A stretch of DNA of 64,000 bases from Gonatopus flavifemur (lineage: Eukaryota > Arthropoda > Insecta > Hymenoptera > Dryinidae). Location of the stretch: contig JAFFJZ010000042.1 in assembly GCA_018340375.1 (NCBI GenBank), forward strand, positions 310,001-374,000, in the 5' to 3' direction. The notes beneath the pieces were generated by a model that made no database searches, was not told the origin of the DNA, and saw only the letters and a program-made list of their open reading frames with translations. A program made the position numbers and the translations under genes. Positions 35,845 to 47,583 of the stretch are shown here, one piece after another; the first letter of the stretch is position 1, and each line of letters begins with the position of its first letter.

Positions 35845-37037
35845 TCAATGCAACATTTAATTCACGAGCATACTGAATTATAAATTTTAATTGAGGACCG
35901 TGAACAACATCTCTCGTCTCACGTAGGCCACCCGAGACACAACTTGCAATAAGTGTGGTGTGGGTTTGTCTAGGTGAGGGTATGTACCGGATGAAAAATT
36001 TGTGAATAACTCTATACGTCAATGTCGGAATGACAGAGAGTCAAGAGTTGATTTTCATTTTAATGAGAGGAGGTTCAATCATGTATATTGGCCCTCTAAA
36101 CTTTCTTTGCTTGTGAATTATTATTTTGACGCTTCCTTTTCTTTCCTCTTGGATCTGTCTATTGCATTCATACATTATTCTTTTCTCTTCCCGTAGTTCC
36201 GTTGATCAAATTCTCTTATTCCATCGTCGCATACATTCAACGAGTGTCTGTGTGGTTCAACACATGCCAACCCCGTGCGTACTGTGTGTTGACGTTTTTT
36301 CTATAAAGGTTCGATCGACGAAATTTTGTATCGACTTTCGCTTCCGATACTTTGGTTTCAACTTGGGCAATTCAACATTATGTATGATAATTGACTATCG
36401 CATGGCGTTGTAACCGTACGAATATTTTATCATACTCGTACCGTTACAACTACCCCCCCTAAACGTTGAGTGCATAACTTAAGGTAATGCATTCATCGTT
36501 CACATGCTCCGATAATTACATTTCAAGTTATTCGACTCACGTAGAGTCACCTCGCTCTCATCTCCTGATTCCTCCGAAATTTCTCCATTGCCTTTTCCCT
36601 TCCGTTTTCTTTGTCTACAACTCCCTTCGTCCTCATGAACTCCATCGGCCCTCTCCCAACCATTTCTCCTGGTGTCCTAATCCGGTCTTGCATGTCCTTC
36701 TCCTCTTGTTCCTTTCCTTTTCTCTCCCATGTTTTCCTCGTTGAAGATATCACGCTATTTTTTTTTGTGTTCGTATAATTTCTTATCTGGTTTTATTAAC
36801 CTTGCTTTCCTGCTCCTTTGGTTGGACAAAGATAGTGGTAACGATGTATCCTACACACCAAAACGGACCTCTCCAGGAAAATTCGGAAGGTGGACCGTAG
36901 TCAAGTTTGGATTACACTTTGGAGAACGTGACTCAACATCCACCTTCGCCATTTAGTCCTAAAAGCAGTAGCGTGGTGAGAACATTCCTATTCTCTTTCA
37001 ATTCGCGTGAAAACAAGGATAAGAGGCGGGAGAATCC
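35845..37037. other. Non-coding stretch right of the gypsy element
   Basis: No gene supported. An imperfect palindrome, 'gtaaccgtacgaata' with 'tactcgtaccgttac', lies at 36410-36448. A piece encoding YTPKRTSPGKFGRW near 36860 looks coding-like, but I cannot place it in any family. Confidence 0.4.
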
Positions 37038-37526
37038 GGGTCGGTGCCGAATCAACGAAAAACCAAATCAACGAAAAAAAATTTAATAGCAGTATGAAGT
37101 TGTCATTTTGTTGCAGTATGAAATGAAATTAGTCATAGATCATTGATTAAATTAAACGAAAAGTGAAAAACATTGATTTGCTAACACAACCCCACGGTAA
37201 ACCTAATTTCCCTTTGTTATGTTCATGATTATGGTATGGTCATGTTGATGATAACAACAAACCGATTTTCATACTCTACAGACGTTTGAAACAGTTTGAT
37301 TGTACCGATCGATTAGGAAGATCATTAATAATTCTATTAGAATGATGAATTACATGTCTACTGTAATACACGGGTGCAGTGAATAGGTTAACACAAAGAA
37401 TTTCCGTTTAATTGAATCAATGATCTATGACTAATTTCATTTCATACTGCAACAAAATGACAACTTCATACTGCTAGGAAATTTTTTTTCCGTTGATTTG
37501 GTTTTTCGTTGATTCGGCACCGACCC
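37038..37526. mobile_element. 489-bp MITE with TIRs of about 125 bp
   Basis: Both ends read GGGTCGGTGCCGAATCAACG inward, and similarity continues through 'agcagtatgaagttgtcatt', 'ttgttgcagtatgaaatgaa' and 'attagtcatagatcattgat' for about 125 bp on each side. The right arm has a few extra bases near 37480. The interior has no coding potential. The target duplication is not clear. The right end directly abuts the 190-bp satellite. Confidence 0.8.
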
Positions 37527-38700
37527 ATTCATTGATTCTAGCTCATTTTCCGATCTTCGTCTTGTCTCCCTGGTATTCACACACACTCGGAGGGTGATAA
37601 TCAACAAATATTCATTTATCCAATCGAGATTGAGTGCTCGGAACTTCCGAAATTCATAAACAACGCTGACTCATGCCATGAGGATGGAACGGCGATGGTA
37701 CGGCGAAGATGAACACATTCATAGATTTCAGCTCATTTTTCGACCTTCGTCTCGTTTCCTCATCTTCCACTCGCTTCGGACGGTGAAAACGACGGAATAT
37801 TGATTCATAAAATCGAAATTGAGTGCTCGAAACTTCCAAAATTCATAAACAACGCTGACTAACGCCATGGTGATGAAACGGCGATGGTACGGCGAGGATG
37901 AACACATTCATTGATTTTAGCTCATTTTTCGACCTTCGTCTCGTTCTCCTGGTATTCACACACACTCAGAGGGTGATAATCCACAAATATTCTTATATTC
38001 AATCGAGATTGAGTGCTCGGAACTTCTGGAATGCATAATCAACGCCGACAATCGCCATGGTGATGGAACGGCGATGGTACGGTGAGGATGAACACATTTA
38101 TTGATTTTTGCTCATTCTTCGACCTCCGTCTCGTTTCCCTATCTTCCACTCGCTTCAGCTGGTGATGATTAACAAATATTCATCCATCCATCCGAGTTCG
38201 AGTGCTCGGAACTCCCGAAATTCATGAACACCGCTGACTATCGCCATGGTGATGGCACGGCGATGATACGGCAAGGATGAACACATTTATTGATTTTAGC
38301 TTATTTTCCGACCTTCGTCTCGCTTCCCCATCTTCCACTCGCTTCGGCTGGTGATAATTAACAAATACTTTTTCATTCAATCAAGATTGAGTGCTCGAAA
38401 CTTCTGAAATTCATAATCAACGTCGACCATCGCCATGGTCATGGAACGGCGATGGTACGACGAGGATGAACACATTTATTGATTTTAGCTCATTTTCCAA
38501 CTTTCGTCCTGTCCCCTGGTATTCACACACACTCAAAGGAAGTCTCGAGCACTCCATCTCGATTGAATGAATGAATATTTGTTAATTATCACCCTTTGAG
38601 TGTGTGTGAATACCAGGGAAACGGGATGAGGTTCGAAAAATGAGCTAAAATCAATAAATGTGTTCATCCTCGGCGTGCCATCGCCGTTCCATCACCATGG
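37527..38700. repeat. Satellite: six 190-bp units plus an inverted partial unit
   Basis: Each unit contains 'gattttagctcattttccga', a variable box, 'aatcgagattgagtgctcgg', 'gccatggtgatggaacggcg' and 'gaggatgaacacatt'. Starts at about 37530, 37717, 37907, 38096, 38286 and 38475 give a 189-190 bp period. The variable box has two types, 'ggtattcacacacactc' (units 1, 3, 6) and 'atcttccactcgcttc' (units 2, 4, 5). After unit 6 the sequence turns round: 38555-38700 is the complement of a type-1 unit. Short ORFs here are repeat artefacts. Confidence 0.85.
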
Positions 38701-39111
38701 CGATGATAGACATGCTTCACCCTCGCTTCAACCTCGCCGAAGCATCACCGAGCGAGGGTTTTTGAGGGCGTCGGTGCTTCTCCTTCTATTCTCTCTGCAT
38801 TCTCCACCCGAGTTCCATCTCCTGCCTTCCACGTCCAGCGTACGATCGTGCCGAGTTTCCTCCAAAAAATCATTCATTCTCAATCGATCCAATTACTACT
38901 TCAGTGAACGAATTTCCTCTTCATATATATCTCAATCGATAGATGAAGGTGCCTAGTTTTCGAATCTTTCTTTATTTTTCTCCCTGCCTCAACTCAACGC
39001 GTAGAAATTCTCATTTTACCATCCTCACTTTATCATCCCCTCAACCTCGCCAAAACGCACAGAGCGATTATCACTCCTGCCTCGCTTCACCCTCACTCAG
39101 GTCCACGAGGG
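38701..39111. other. Pyrimidine-rich non-coding stretch
   Basis: No gene. 'ttcaccctcgcttcaacctcg' type runs recur at 38710 and 39050. Confidence 0.4.
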
Positions 39112-39410
39112 TCGAGACACGCTAACCTGCCTTTCACTTTCGAATTCCAGACACGTGAATTCTCAGATTCTCGTGGATATAGTGGATCCTTGAGGGATCA
39201 ACTACAGACAGGCGGAATGTAGCGGGTATCGAGTTCAAAATTCCAGCCAGCTGAGGAATTTGGCGTGTGTCGGTCTTGAAAAATTCGATACACGGGAAAT
39301 TTTACCTGTCTGTAGTTAATCACTCAAGGATCCACTATATCCACGAGAATTCGAGAATTTCACGTGTCTCGGACTTAAGAACTTGAAGACAGGCTAACGT
39401 GTCTGTAGAC
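39112..39410. mobile_element. Foldback MITE, about 300 bp
   Basis: The arms contain 'attctcgtggatatagtgga' plus 'tccttgagggatcaactaca' on the left and 'agttaatcactcaaggatcc' plus 'actatatccacgagaattc' on the right. Similarity extends outward to 'gagacacgctaacctg' and its complement 'aggctaacgtgtctgtag'. The loop is about 90 bases. No coding sequence. Confidence 0.7.
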
Positions 39411-39489
39411 AGAGCCTAGGATTCATTTATGGGTTTCAAATTCAATGTAAAAATCCGTAAAGATTAATTTTATCTAGCTAACAATTGGG

Positions 39490-40200
39490 ATCAATCATTT
39501 TAGTGGACGATGCAGGAGCTGCGAACAAGGCCTACACTGTTAAGAATGGAACCAACGATGAATTCATCAATATGTTGATCAGCGAAGACTACATCACAGG
39601 GGTTGTGAAAGCTTAGATAAGTTGAAGTATTCTGATAACCTCCTTTTTCATCGTTATTCCAAAAAACTTGATACTTTGTGTATGATTTGTTGTCTGTGTG
39701 TAGGTATTGTGGGGGGGGGGGGGGTGTCACAAATAATCATCTTCGACGAAGAACAAAGGAGCTGCAAACAATCACTATACTGTCGGATACAAGACCAACA
39801 GCCATGAATCCATCAGAATATAGACCAGCGTTCACCACAGCATGTGGAATATGAGACCTCAGAAAATTTGAAATATTTTGATGAGTTCTTTTCTTCATTT
39901 TTGCACTACGACTCTTGATACTCTTGTGGTTGATTTTTCCCCTTTGCGTCGGTATTGGAGGAGGTGTTACCAATAATTGTTGTTGGTGAACAATCTCCAT
40001 GCCTTTAGGAATGAGAACGATGCGATGGCCGTGAATCCACCACACAGGAATTTTGAAGCTCAGATGAGCCAAATTATTTTGATGAGCTTTTTTTTATGTT
40101 TGTAATGGAGCACTTGATACTTTGTGCTTGGTTCTTTTGTGCGTAGGTATTGAGAGAGCTGTGAACGAATAATCGTTCTCAATGAGGAATGTTAAGGAGT
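39490..40200. repeat. Degenerate tandem repeat, three units of 200-240 bp
   Basis: Units share 'attttgatgag' + 'cttgatactttgtg' + 'gtaggtattg' boxes, beginning near 39634, 39875 and 40075. A run of 14 G lies at 39711-39724 in the first unit. Confidence 0.55.
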
Positions 40201-41799
40201 AGGAGCTTTCAAGAATACAGATATGCGGACTCGACGATTGAAAGGAGGAACATTAGAAAAATGATTGGGGAGAAGTGTATACGGGTGCAACAGAATATCG
40301 AAATCGAATAATCATTCTGAACTTTGGACAATTGGCAGGTGAAGTAGCAGCCCACATTTATCAACTCATCTCCAACTGGAGGCAACAGTTTCAATAATTC
40401 AGCAAACTGAGTGGATGGAAGACAAATTTCAACATATCCATGAGTGTATTTGATATGTTGCTTACAATGCTCAATATGCTGTTTACTTCTATCGAATCAT
40501 TTAGAATTCTGTGTTCTCTTCATCCTCCACAGGTATGCGAAAAGGTCTGGGAATTCATTCTGTTAATGCAGAATTCTTGTGGAAGAGGAACCGCCAAGGA
40601 TGGAGAAATATGATGAACAATGAATGTTCATAGAGCCAATTTGACCAACGAAGAGAGAAAATCATTTCCTTGAACAAAGTGCTGCAAGGAGTATTTTCAA
40701 AGAATTTCAAAACCAACCGACTTCATTGAGAAATATTTTAATTATGAACAATTCAGGAGGAACGCTTTGCGTAGTTCAGCACAGAATATCCCGGAAATAT
40801 CCTCATAACATCTAGCAAAGGAATTCATGTAGCATTCTTGGTGAACAGAAACGATAGAAACTGATTGAAAGAGTCACAATACCCCATAAAAAGTCAATCT
40901 GTTGATATCCGTTCCCATCAGTGATGCGGGATTTGGTCATCTGACAGTTTTTACCTTCTCCACCACGCTAATCTGTATAGAAATCTCATAGGCACAATGA
41001 AACTGCCGACAAAAAGAATTCGATTGTGCAGAGGACAATTAGGGGGGTAAAATCTGGCATCAGTGGTTCCTATCTGTTTTTGTGGGGCTTTGAGCCTTTC
41101 AATCGGTTTCTGTTGATTTGTTTTCAGGGATGAGAATATTTCCAGGAATATCCTTCAGAGATTTTCAAAGACATCTGACACGGTCCATCGTACGTTTGAA
41201 TGGCTTTGTATTCAATATCCATGGAATATCCATAAAGCGTTCATGTACCATTTACAATGCTATATTCAAAAATTTCATACCTTCCAGTATATTCAATGAA
41301 TATTCGCAAAATGTTCAGAACAGCCCCATCGTAGGTTTCTATGGACCTTGCGTGTGAAATTTCGCGATAACTGTTTTTATGAATTACTATCTATCAAAGA
41401 GAATATAATTTCGAGTTTTCTCATAGAGGAATTAGTTCTCAAAGATATGGTAACCGGGATAATGGAAGCTTGTTGAAATTTGAAAGGTTATTGATTTGGA
41501 AATTCTTTTATAATTACATGTAATCAGTGGAATAATTCAATCAGTATTTTGAGTCCAATTTTGATTACGCATTTTATTATTGGGCATTCAAAAATTGACA
41601 GTTGTTAGGTAGTTTTTTGCAAAAAGATGCTGCGAAATCTTACACGTTTCTTCAATGCTTCGTGGCTTTCCATTAAAAGTTAATTCAGGACTGTTAGCTT
41701 ACTCTTATAATCATCAAATCGAGGAAGGTCAGGAAATTGACAGGATATCCTGAAATTTTCGTTGTTGATTTCAAATATTCATTTCCTCTTGCCAATTGG
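40201..41799. other. Non-coding stretch
   Basis: No gene recognised. The short ORFs at 40209-40394 and 41118-41357 lack features; 41130-41190 has some TTTTCAGAGA-type sequence like the dispersed family. Confidence 0.4.
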
Positions 41800-42639
41800 A
41801 CTTCCGGATGACAGGTGTGTAGATAAAGGTAATTTACGGTGGGAAGATAGAAAGGAGAAAAGTTTTAGTTGTGTGAGGTGGAAGCGGTAGAGGTGCGTAG
41901 GTGTTCTGGCGGGGTTTTTGTAGTGGGGTGGTGTGTAGGAGGAGAATAAAGAGAGAATTCCATCAGGCAGACACGTGGTAGAGAGGAGGTAGAGAGGAGG
42001 AGGAAAGGTAAGAAGAGAGAAGAAGGAAGTCGGTGGTGGCACCTAGGATTGAGCGCTGAAGGTGAGAGTGGAAAAGAGAGCGGTTGGGAAGATGAGGTAG
42101 AGAGAAGAGTAGAGTAGTAGACAGCAGCGGCATCGGGCGGAGAAGTGGAGAAGGCAGGAGTCAGGAGAGAGATAGAGGTAACGGTAGTAGAAGAGGTAAA
42201 GTAAGCGTCAGACAAGAGATTGGAAATGAAGAAAGGAGTGAAGGTAGGATTTGGGTCAGACGGGCAGCCGAGGGAGATAGAGGGGGGAGATGAGGGAAAG
42301 GGTGGGGAGACAAAGTCAAGGAATGGAGAGGAAGGGGAGGGGTTGGGAGGAAAGGAGGAAGGAGGGGTGTGAGCACCACCAACAGGAGGAGGTGATAAAG
42401 GGAAGTTGGGTGGAAGGAGGGAGAGACCAAGTAACGTGGTCAAATTAGGGAGGGGAAGGAGTGGGAGTCTGGGGAACTTGGAAGGGATTAAGGATTCCTA
42501 GGAGAGGAGAAGAGGGGAGGAAATGGAGGGGGCTGGGGTAAAAGCGTTCGGGAAGAAGGATAAGTTTGAGAGGTCTCCGGAGGAGAAGAGAATGAGAGGG
42601 GCGAGTGAGAAGGGGGGAGATTGGGTTGATGGAGGAGAT

Positions 42640-43442
42640 GGAGGAGTTGGGGAGGAGTATTAGGAAAATCAATGGAGAAATAGATGAGGGTTAAGAGGGG
42701 GTAAGGAAGGAGCTAGAGAAAATGAGTGAGAGGCAGAACAAAGCAGAGGAGACATGGAGATTAGGAAGAGAGGAGTTGGAGGATAGGTTGAATAAGGTGG
42801 AGAAACAGAGTCAGGAATGAAGAGAGGAGAGAAAGAAGTTGGAAGAACTGAGGGATAAGGTAGAGGAGTTGGAACGAAAGGTTAGGGAAGAAAAAAAGAG
42901 GAGGAAGGGAAGGGGTGCAGGTCGTAGAGAGTGGGGTGAAAGAGGTGCAGTTGTAGGAGATGGGTAGAAGATTGGAAGAATTGAAGAGAAGAGATAAGAA
43001 AACAGAGGATAAAGGAAGAGGGAGGGTTCACGGTCCTTGGAAGTAGGAGGGGGAGTAGATGGGAGAGTGAGGGGGATGGTAAGGGAAATGGAGCTCAAAG
43101 ACAGAGAGGATAGGAGGAAAAATGTGGTTGTGAAGGGTTCAGGAGAGAAGAAGGGGGGCGAAAGAGGAGATGGGAGAGATAATGGAGAGGTTGGGTGTGA
43201 AGGGGCAAATAGGAAGTATCACGGATTTGAGATGTGGGGGGAGGAACAAGAGAAGAATGGTAGTAATTCAATTCAAGTCATCAGAGGAGGAGGAGAAAGT
43301 AATGAAAAGGAAGGGGATGCCAGGGGGTGGAGAGGAGAGGATATAGGAAGATTAGACATGGAGAGAGAGGATGATGATGGAGAGGGTGAGGGAAATAGGA
43401 TTCAAACCGAGGAAAAAAGGGAAAAAAGTGTGGGAAGGATAT
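42640..43442 (+). pseudogene. LINE ORF1-like coiled-coil protein, broken
   Basis: The frames here give heptad-rich charged helices such as LEELRDKVEELERKVREEKK and NKAEETWRLGREELEDRLNK, typical of LINE ORF1 chaperone proteins that coat the element RNA. The stretch from 43037 has REMELKDREDRRKNVVVKG, a pattern common before the ORF1 RNA-binding part. Stops and frame changes occur every 100-300 bases. I cannot see a zinc knuckle. Confidence 0.5.
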
Positions 43443-43639
43443 AGAGGAATGTGGATAGATCGAAGATGGTGGGGATGGGGAGAGAAAAAAGAAAAATAAG
43501 GAAGTAGAGAGTATTTCGGTGGGATTAGGGATGGAGGAGAGGAGGGTTTTCAGGTAGGACTGGGGAAGAAAGCAGGAGGAAAAGAATGAAATCAGAGAAG
43601 AAGAGGAGAGAGGGAAAGTGGAAGGAGGAGGAAAGGGGG

Positions 43640-44340
43640 AAAGGGGGGTTGAGAATAGGTTTTCGGAACGCAGCATAAGTGGGAGGAGAAGGAGAGGACT
43701 ACTGAAAATGGGTAGAGGAATGGGATGTTGTAGGATTGACGGAGACTTGAATTGAGAAGAGAGGGTGAGAAGACTGGAAGGAAAATTGCCGAAGGTGTAT
43801 GAATGGGGGGTGCAGTGGGCGAAAAGGAGGGATAAGAGAGGGAGAGCTATGGGGGGGATGTTGATGGAGATCAGGAAAGGTTTGGAGGAGAGCCAGGAAG
43901 GGGTGGAGAGAGAAGGGGAGGGGTTGATGGTGAGGAAAATTCGATGGAAGGGTGATTTATGGAATGTAGTGTCGGTATATTCGGATAAGAAGGTTAATGG
44001 GAGAATGTAGGAGGTAAGAGAAGTTTTGGGGGCGGAGGGGCTGAAGGAGAGGGTCATAATGAGGGGGAGGGGACTTCAACGCCAGGGCGAGGAGTAGTGG
44101 AGGAGTGATATGGTCTCACAGGGAGGAGGATAGGATGTGGAGGAGTTCGAAGGATAAGAAGATGAATAGAGCGGGAATAGAGTTGGTTGAAATACTGGAA
44201 GAGGAAGGGTGGCGAATCATGAATGGGGTAGTGAAAGGGAACGAGGGAGTAGGGAGTAGAAAAAATGAATATAGGAGCAAGAGGGGACCCCAGTCACTTG
44301 CCAGCAATCGTAGAATCAAAGGGGGAAGGCTGGAGTGAGG
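43640..44340 (+). pseudogene. LINE endonuclease domain, broken
   Basis: Fragments of the exonuclease/endonuclease/phosphatase fold can be read: GGMLMEIRKGLEESQEG, LWNVVSVYSDKKVNGRM (the NVxSVY strand) and, after a frame change, a stretch resembling the GDFNAR motif in the order expected. The next piece, SSKDKKMNRAGIELVEILEE, then EEGWRIMNG, matches the region that follows this motif in insect LINEs. Catalytic residues cannot all be seen in one frame, so it is dead. Confidence 0.6.
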
Positions 44341-44559
44341 AGGGGAGCTTGAAGGGGAGCAGAAATGAAGAGGGATGATGGATTGGTCAGAGGGAGGGGT
44401 CAGAGAATATAAGAGAAGTATGGAGGGATAGGAATGGGGTGGGATTGAAAGGAGAGGAGTTGTAAAGGGCATTGGGAGACAGAATGAAGGCTGCGATGAG
44501 GAAGAAGAAGTTTAGGATAGGAGACAGAGGAGGGAGAATAGATGGTGGGATGGGGAGTG

Positions 44560-45379
44560 TAGGAAGAAGAAGAAGAAGGAGGTGGCAAGGAGGATAAGAA
44601 GATGGAGGAAGTGGAATGTGGGGGTGGAGGAGGTAATAGCAAACAGGGAGGAATACAGGGAAGAGTGTGCGAGGAAGAGAGAGCAGGATAAGATAAGAAT
44701 ATGCGAGGAGATTGGGAAAGTGAAGAACGAGGCACAAGTTTGGGATATGATTAGGAAGGAAAAAGGAGGTAGGAAGGAGGTGGAGGAAGGGATAGGATCA
44801 GAGCTTTGGAAGGAGCACTTCATGTGACTGTGAGGAGGGGTAGAGGGGAGGGTGTAGGATGGAGGTGCGGAGGGATTGGGAGAGGAGGATGAGGGAAGTG
44901 AGATAGAGTTGGAGGGTGTGAGGGTAGCGATAGGAAGACTCGGGGGGAGGAAAGCGGTCGGGGGATATGGAATACCAAGGGAAGCATGGTTATATGGGGG
45001 TGAAGAGGTGATAAGGTCGATACGAGAGATATTGAAAGGAATTTGGGAGGGAGGGAAGATCCCAGCGGAATGGAAGGAGAGTTGGATAGTCCTGATAGTG
45101 GAAAGGGAAGAGTGTAAGAATGTAGAGAATTATAGGGGGGTAGCATTGACCACAGCATTGTATGAGGTGTATACACTGGTATTGTCAGGGAGGTTGGAAA
45201 AGGAGGTGGAGGAGGAGGGGATGATACCAGGGAATCAGACGGGGTTGAGGAAGGGAGGTACGATGGACAACATATATGCATTGAATTATATCATAGGGAG
45301 AACAATAGAAGGAAGGAGAGAGAAGATTGCGGTGATTTCTGTAGATTTGAAAGCCGCTTTCGATACAGTAGATAGATAG
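44560..45379 (+). pseudogene. LINE reverse transcriptase, N-terminal half
   Basis: The clearest frame is 44876-45379. It shows GRLGGRKAVGGYGIPREAW (the usual GKApGpDGIP motif with a Tyr for Asp), ILKGIWEGGKIPAEWKES, VLIVEREECKNVENYRGVAL, GNQTGLRKGGTMDNIYAL and motif A ISVDLKAAFDTVDR. The catalytic FADD motif is missing because the element is cut at 45379. Upstream, 44582-44827, is the linker helix region (EYREECARKREQDKIRICEE). A stop and a frame change separate it from the RT. Confidence 0.8.
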
Positions 45380-47127
45380 ATAGATAAGTTTATTATTATG
45401 CCCTAGGAAAACCTATGGGGCAAATACAGTATAGTATTTTACAGCGGTTCTTAATAACTAGCAACAATAAAAAGAACTTATAAAACTGATTAAAAACTAA
45501 TAAATTCACTTTACATGCTCTCTAGATCTAAATAATTCATTCCATTTCATACTACCATTCATAATTCAAACATAAAATCATCATTCAAGTTATTGACCCA
45601 ATCATGAGTATCTACTAATGAGAAGATGATGTAGATCTCTTCCGGAGGAAGCAAGAGTTGGCTGATTCCGAATGTGGGTTGGGAGTGAGTTCCAAAGTCT
45701 CGCAGCCGAAATCGTAAATGATTTCCCATACGTTGAGGTACGATGAAGGGGGATAACTAGATCAGATCTCGTATCGAAGGTTGAGTGTTGATAGGTGAAT
45801 TTGAAACGATTATAGAGAGATGACGGTAATCGTGTTCTCAACATCTGATATACAGATGAACCAAGAAAGTATTCACGTCGTTCCTTCAACTTCAACCAAC
45901 GTAACCTCAGAAAATAGGGAGTTATGTGTTCATCTCACCCAACATTGAAAATGAAACGGACGCAAGCATTAAAGGAGCGTTGTAGTTTCAGATTCTCTGT
46001 CTCCGTTATATCCGTGAAAACAAGACAGCAATAGTCAAAATGGGATGATTAGACTAGATACCAATTTAACTTTCATGTTGATTGAGAGAAGGTGGCCATT
46101 CAGTCTCAACTGATATAGGGCACGATGAACTTTTCTCCGTAGATCTAACACGTGTTCATTCCAATTCAACGCTGAAGAAAGAGTGACACCCAACGTTTTG
46201 ATTCGATTGACATAGGGAATCGACACATCCCCGACACAGATTTGAGGTAGCTTGTCAATTTCGAGCGAATTGATGTACGTAGAAGATCCAAGGATCATGC
46301 ATTGTGTTTTGTTGGGATTTAATTTCGAAGCGTTATTATTGCACCACTCAACAATGCGTTTCATTTCAAGATTAATCAACACAATAGTATCACTCAATGA
46401 ATAAGGAAGACAATGGAAATATATTTGTAAATCATCTGCATATTTACATATTCTACAAAACTGTATGGGCTCATTGATATCTTTCAGATACAGAGCGAAT
46501 AACAGTGGTCCCAACACTGAACCTTGGGGCACACCTGAGTTTACTGAGATCCAACTAGTAATCCCTGCCGGAGTTTTGACCGCTTGATACCTTCCAGCTA
46601 GATAACTCCAGAACCAGCACAATACAGATCTAGATATCTTAAATTTTGCAAGTTTTTTAATCAGCAACACATGATCAACAGTGTCAAATGCTTTAGAGAA
46701 GTCGAAACACACAAGTATCGTTACCATACGCTGATCAACTCCCTTACGAATATCATCAATAATATTGATGAGTGCTGTTTGTGTAGAATTATGCTTAGCG
46801 AAACCAAATTGATAAGAGTCCAGCAACTCATTCTTTCTCAAGTAAGTAAGAAGATAATGGTGTACAAGTTTTTCTAAGATTTTACTGCACTCGCACAGGT
46901 TAGAAATTGGACGAAATTCAGTGACATTCGCTGGATTTTTCGTTTTCGGTACAGGAGTAATATATGAGTATTTCCAAATTGGAGGGAATTCACAATGAGT
47001 AAATGAGTAATTTATGATATCGAGAAGTGCAGTCGAGATGGAGGGAACACAATAGGAGAGAAATCTGCTAGGTAGTTCATCAGGGCCAAAAATGAAAGAT
47101 TGTGAGAAACGTAAGTATATATATATA
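45369..47127 (-). mobile_element. CR1-type LINE, 5'-truncated
   Basis: The element runs on the minus strand. Its 3' end is at the left and finishes AATAATAAACTTATCTATCTA, a short tandem tail of (ATCT) as found on some CR1-group LINEs. It joins directly to the broken purine-rich LINE. On the 5' side its sequence stops at the TA-rich site where the DD41D transposon begins. No endonuclease is present. Confidence 0.75.
45602..47127 (-). pseudogene. CR1-type reverse transcriptase, one frameshift
   Basis: The main frame (47127 to 46035) carries all core RT motifs: FRPISNLCECSKILEKLVH, DSYQFGFAKHNSTQTALI, motif A LVCFDFSKAFDTVDH, SVNSGVPQGSVLGPLLFAL, catalytic KYADDLQIY and LNPNKTQCMILGS. It then stops near 46035. 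One missing base near 46040 would account for this, because the next frame continues with DYCCLVFTDI-type sequence and then the usual C-terminal block (45895-45602: RREYFLGSSVYQML, RTSTYGKSFTISAARLWNSL). Apart from that frameshift and the 5' truncation the protein is well kept. Confidence 0.85.
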
Positions 47128-47573
47128 CAGGGTGGGGCATTTAAAGTGTCGCGGGCGTTTTTTCCAAAAATAAAATAAGATACGAGAAAATTTTTCGGAC
47201 AAAAATTGTAGGGTATCAAGGGGGACATCCGATGGTGGCCTTGGCTTTGACCTCAAATCTCATCTCCAAGGGCATTCTGAGGTCAACTCTTGTTTTTTAA
47301 ATAGCATCTCATATTTTTTACTGCAGATTTGGATTCTAGGTCAAAAACCAAGAAACTTTTGTCTGAACCATTTCCCTGAAATCCGCAAAGATGGCGCTCT
47401 AATCGATATTGTTCCATACTGAATCTGACATTAGAATAACTCGAAAACGAAGGGTCTTGGAGGAGAATGTTTCGGACAAAAGTTGTCTGATTCCAAGGGG
47501 GACCCCTTGAACTGAAACGGAAGTGATGGGGTATAACAGACAAAACACAACACATTTCAATCGTCTACATCAC
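47128..47573. repeat. Left TIR of the DD41D element
   Basis: This is the complement of 48772-49161 with few substitutions and about 56 extra bases near 47483-47540. It contains three related short blocks: 'tttcggacaaaaattgta' (about 47190), 'acttttgtctgaacc' in reverse (about 47355) and 'tttcggacaaaagttgtc' (about 47470). These look like repeated transposase sites. A CCAAGGCCA motif is present on the minus strand at about 47237. Confidence 0.85.
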
Positions 47574-47583
47574 TTGGATAATT

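Larger units (their letters stand above)
41800..45379 (+). mobile_element. Purine-rich LINE (jockey/I-like), degraded
   Basis: The plus strand is almost all G and A for 3.5 kb. Read in sense it contains pieces of a coiled-coil ORF1, an apurinic-type endonuclease and the front half of a reverse transcriptase, in LINE order. The RT stops abruptly at 45379, where a CR1-type LINE begins in the opposite direction. The purine bias comes from Gly/Glu/Arg/Lys-rich coding with GGG, GAG and AGG codons. The 5' end is uncertain. The many long minus-strand ORFs here, rich in Ser/Pro/Leu, are shadows. Confidence 0.75.

Noticed and set aside
37527..38700. CRISPR-like array
   Set aside because: Units are contiguous 190-bp satellite repeats without unique spacers, in a eukaryotic context.
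43281..44057. 258-residue minus-strand ORF as a secreted Ser/Pro-rich protein
   Set aside because: It is the shadow of the LINE ORF1/endonuclease region with its GA codons.
41779..44823. Many long minus-strand ORFs rich in Ser, Pro and Leu
   Set aside because: They are complements of the purine-rich LINE; the plus strand carries recognisable ORF1, endonuclease and RT pieces.
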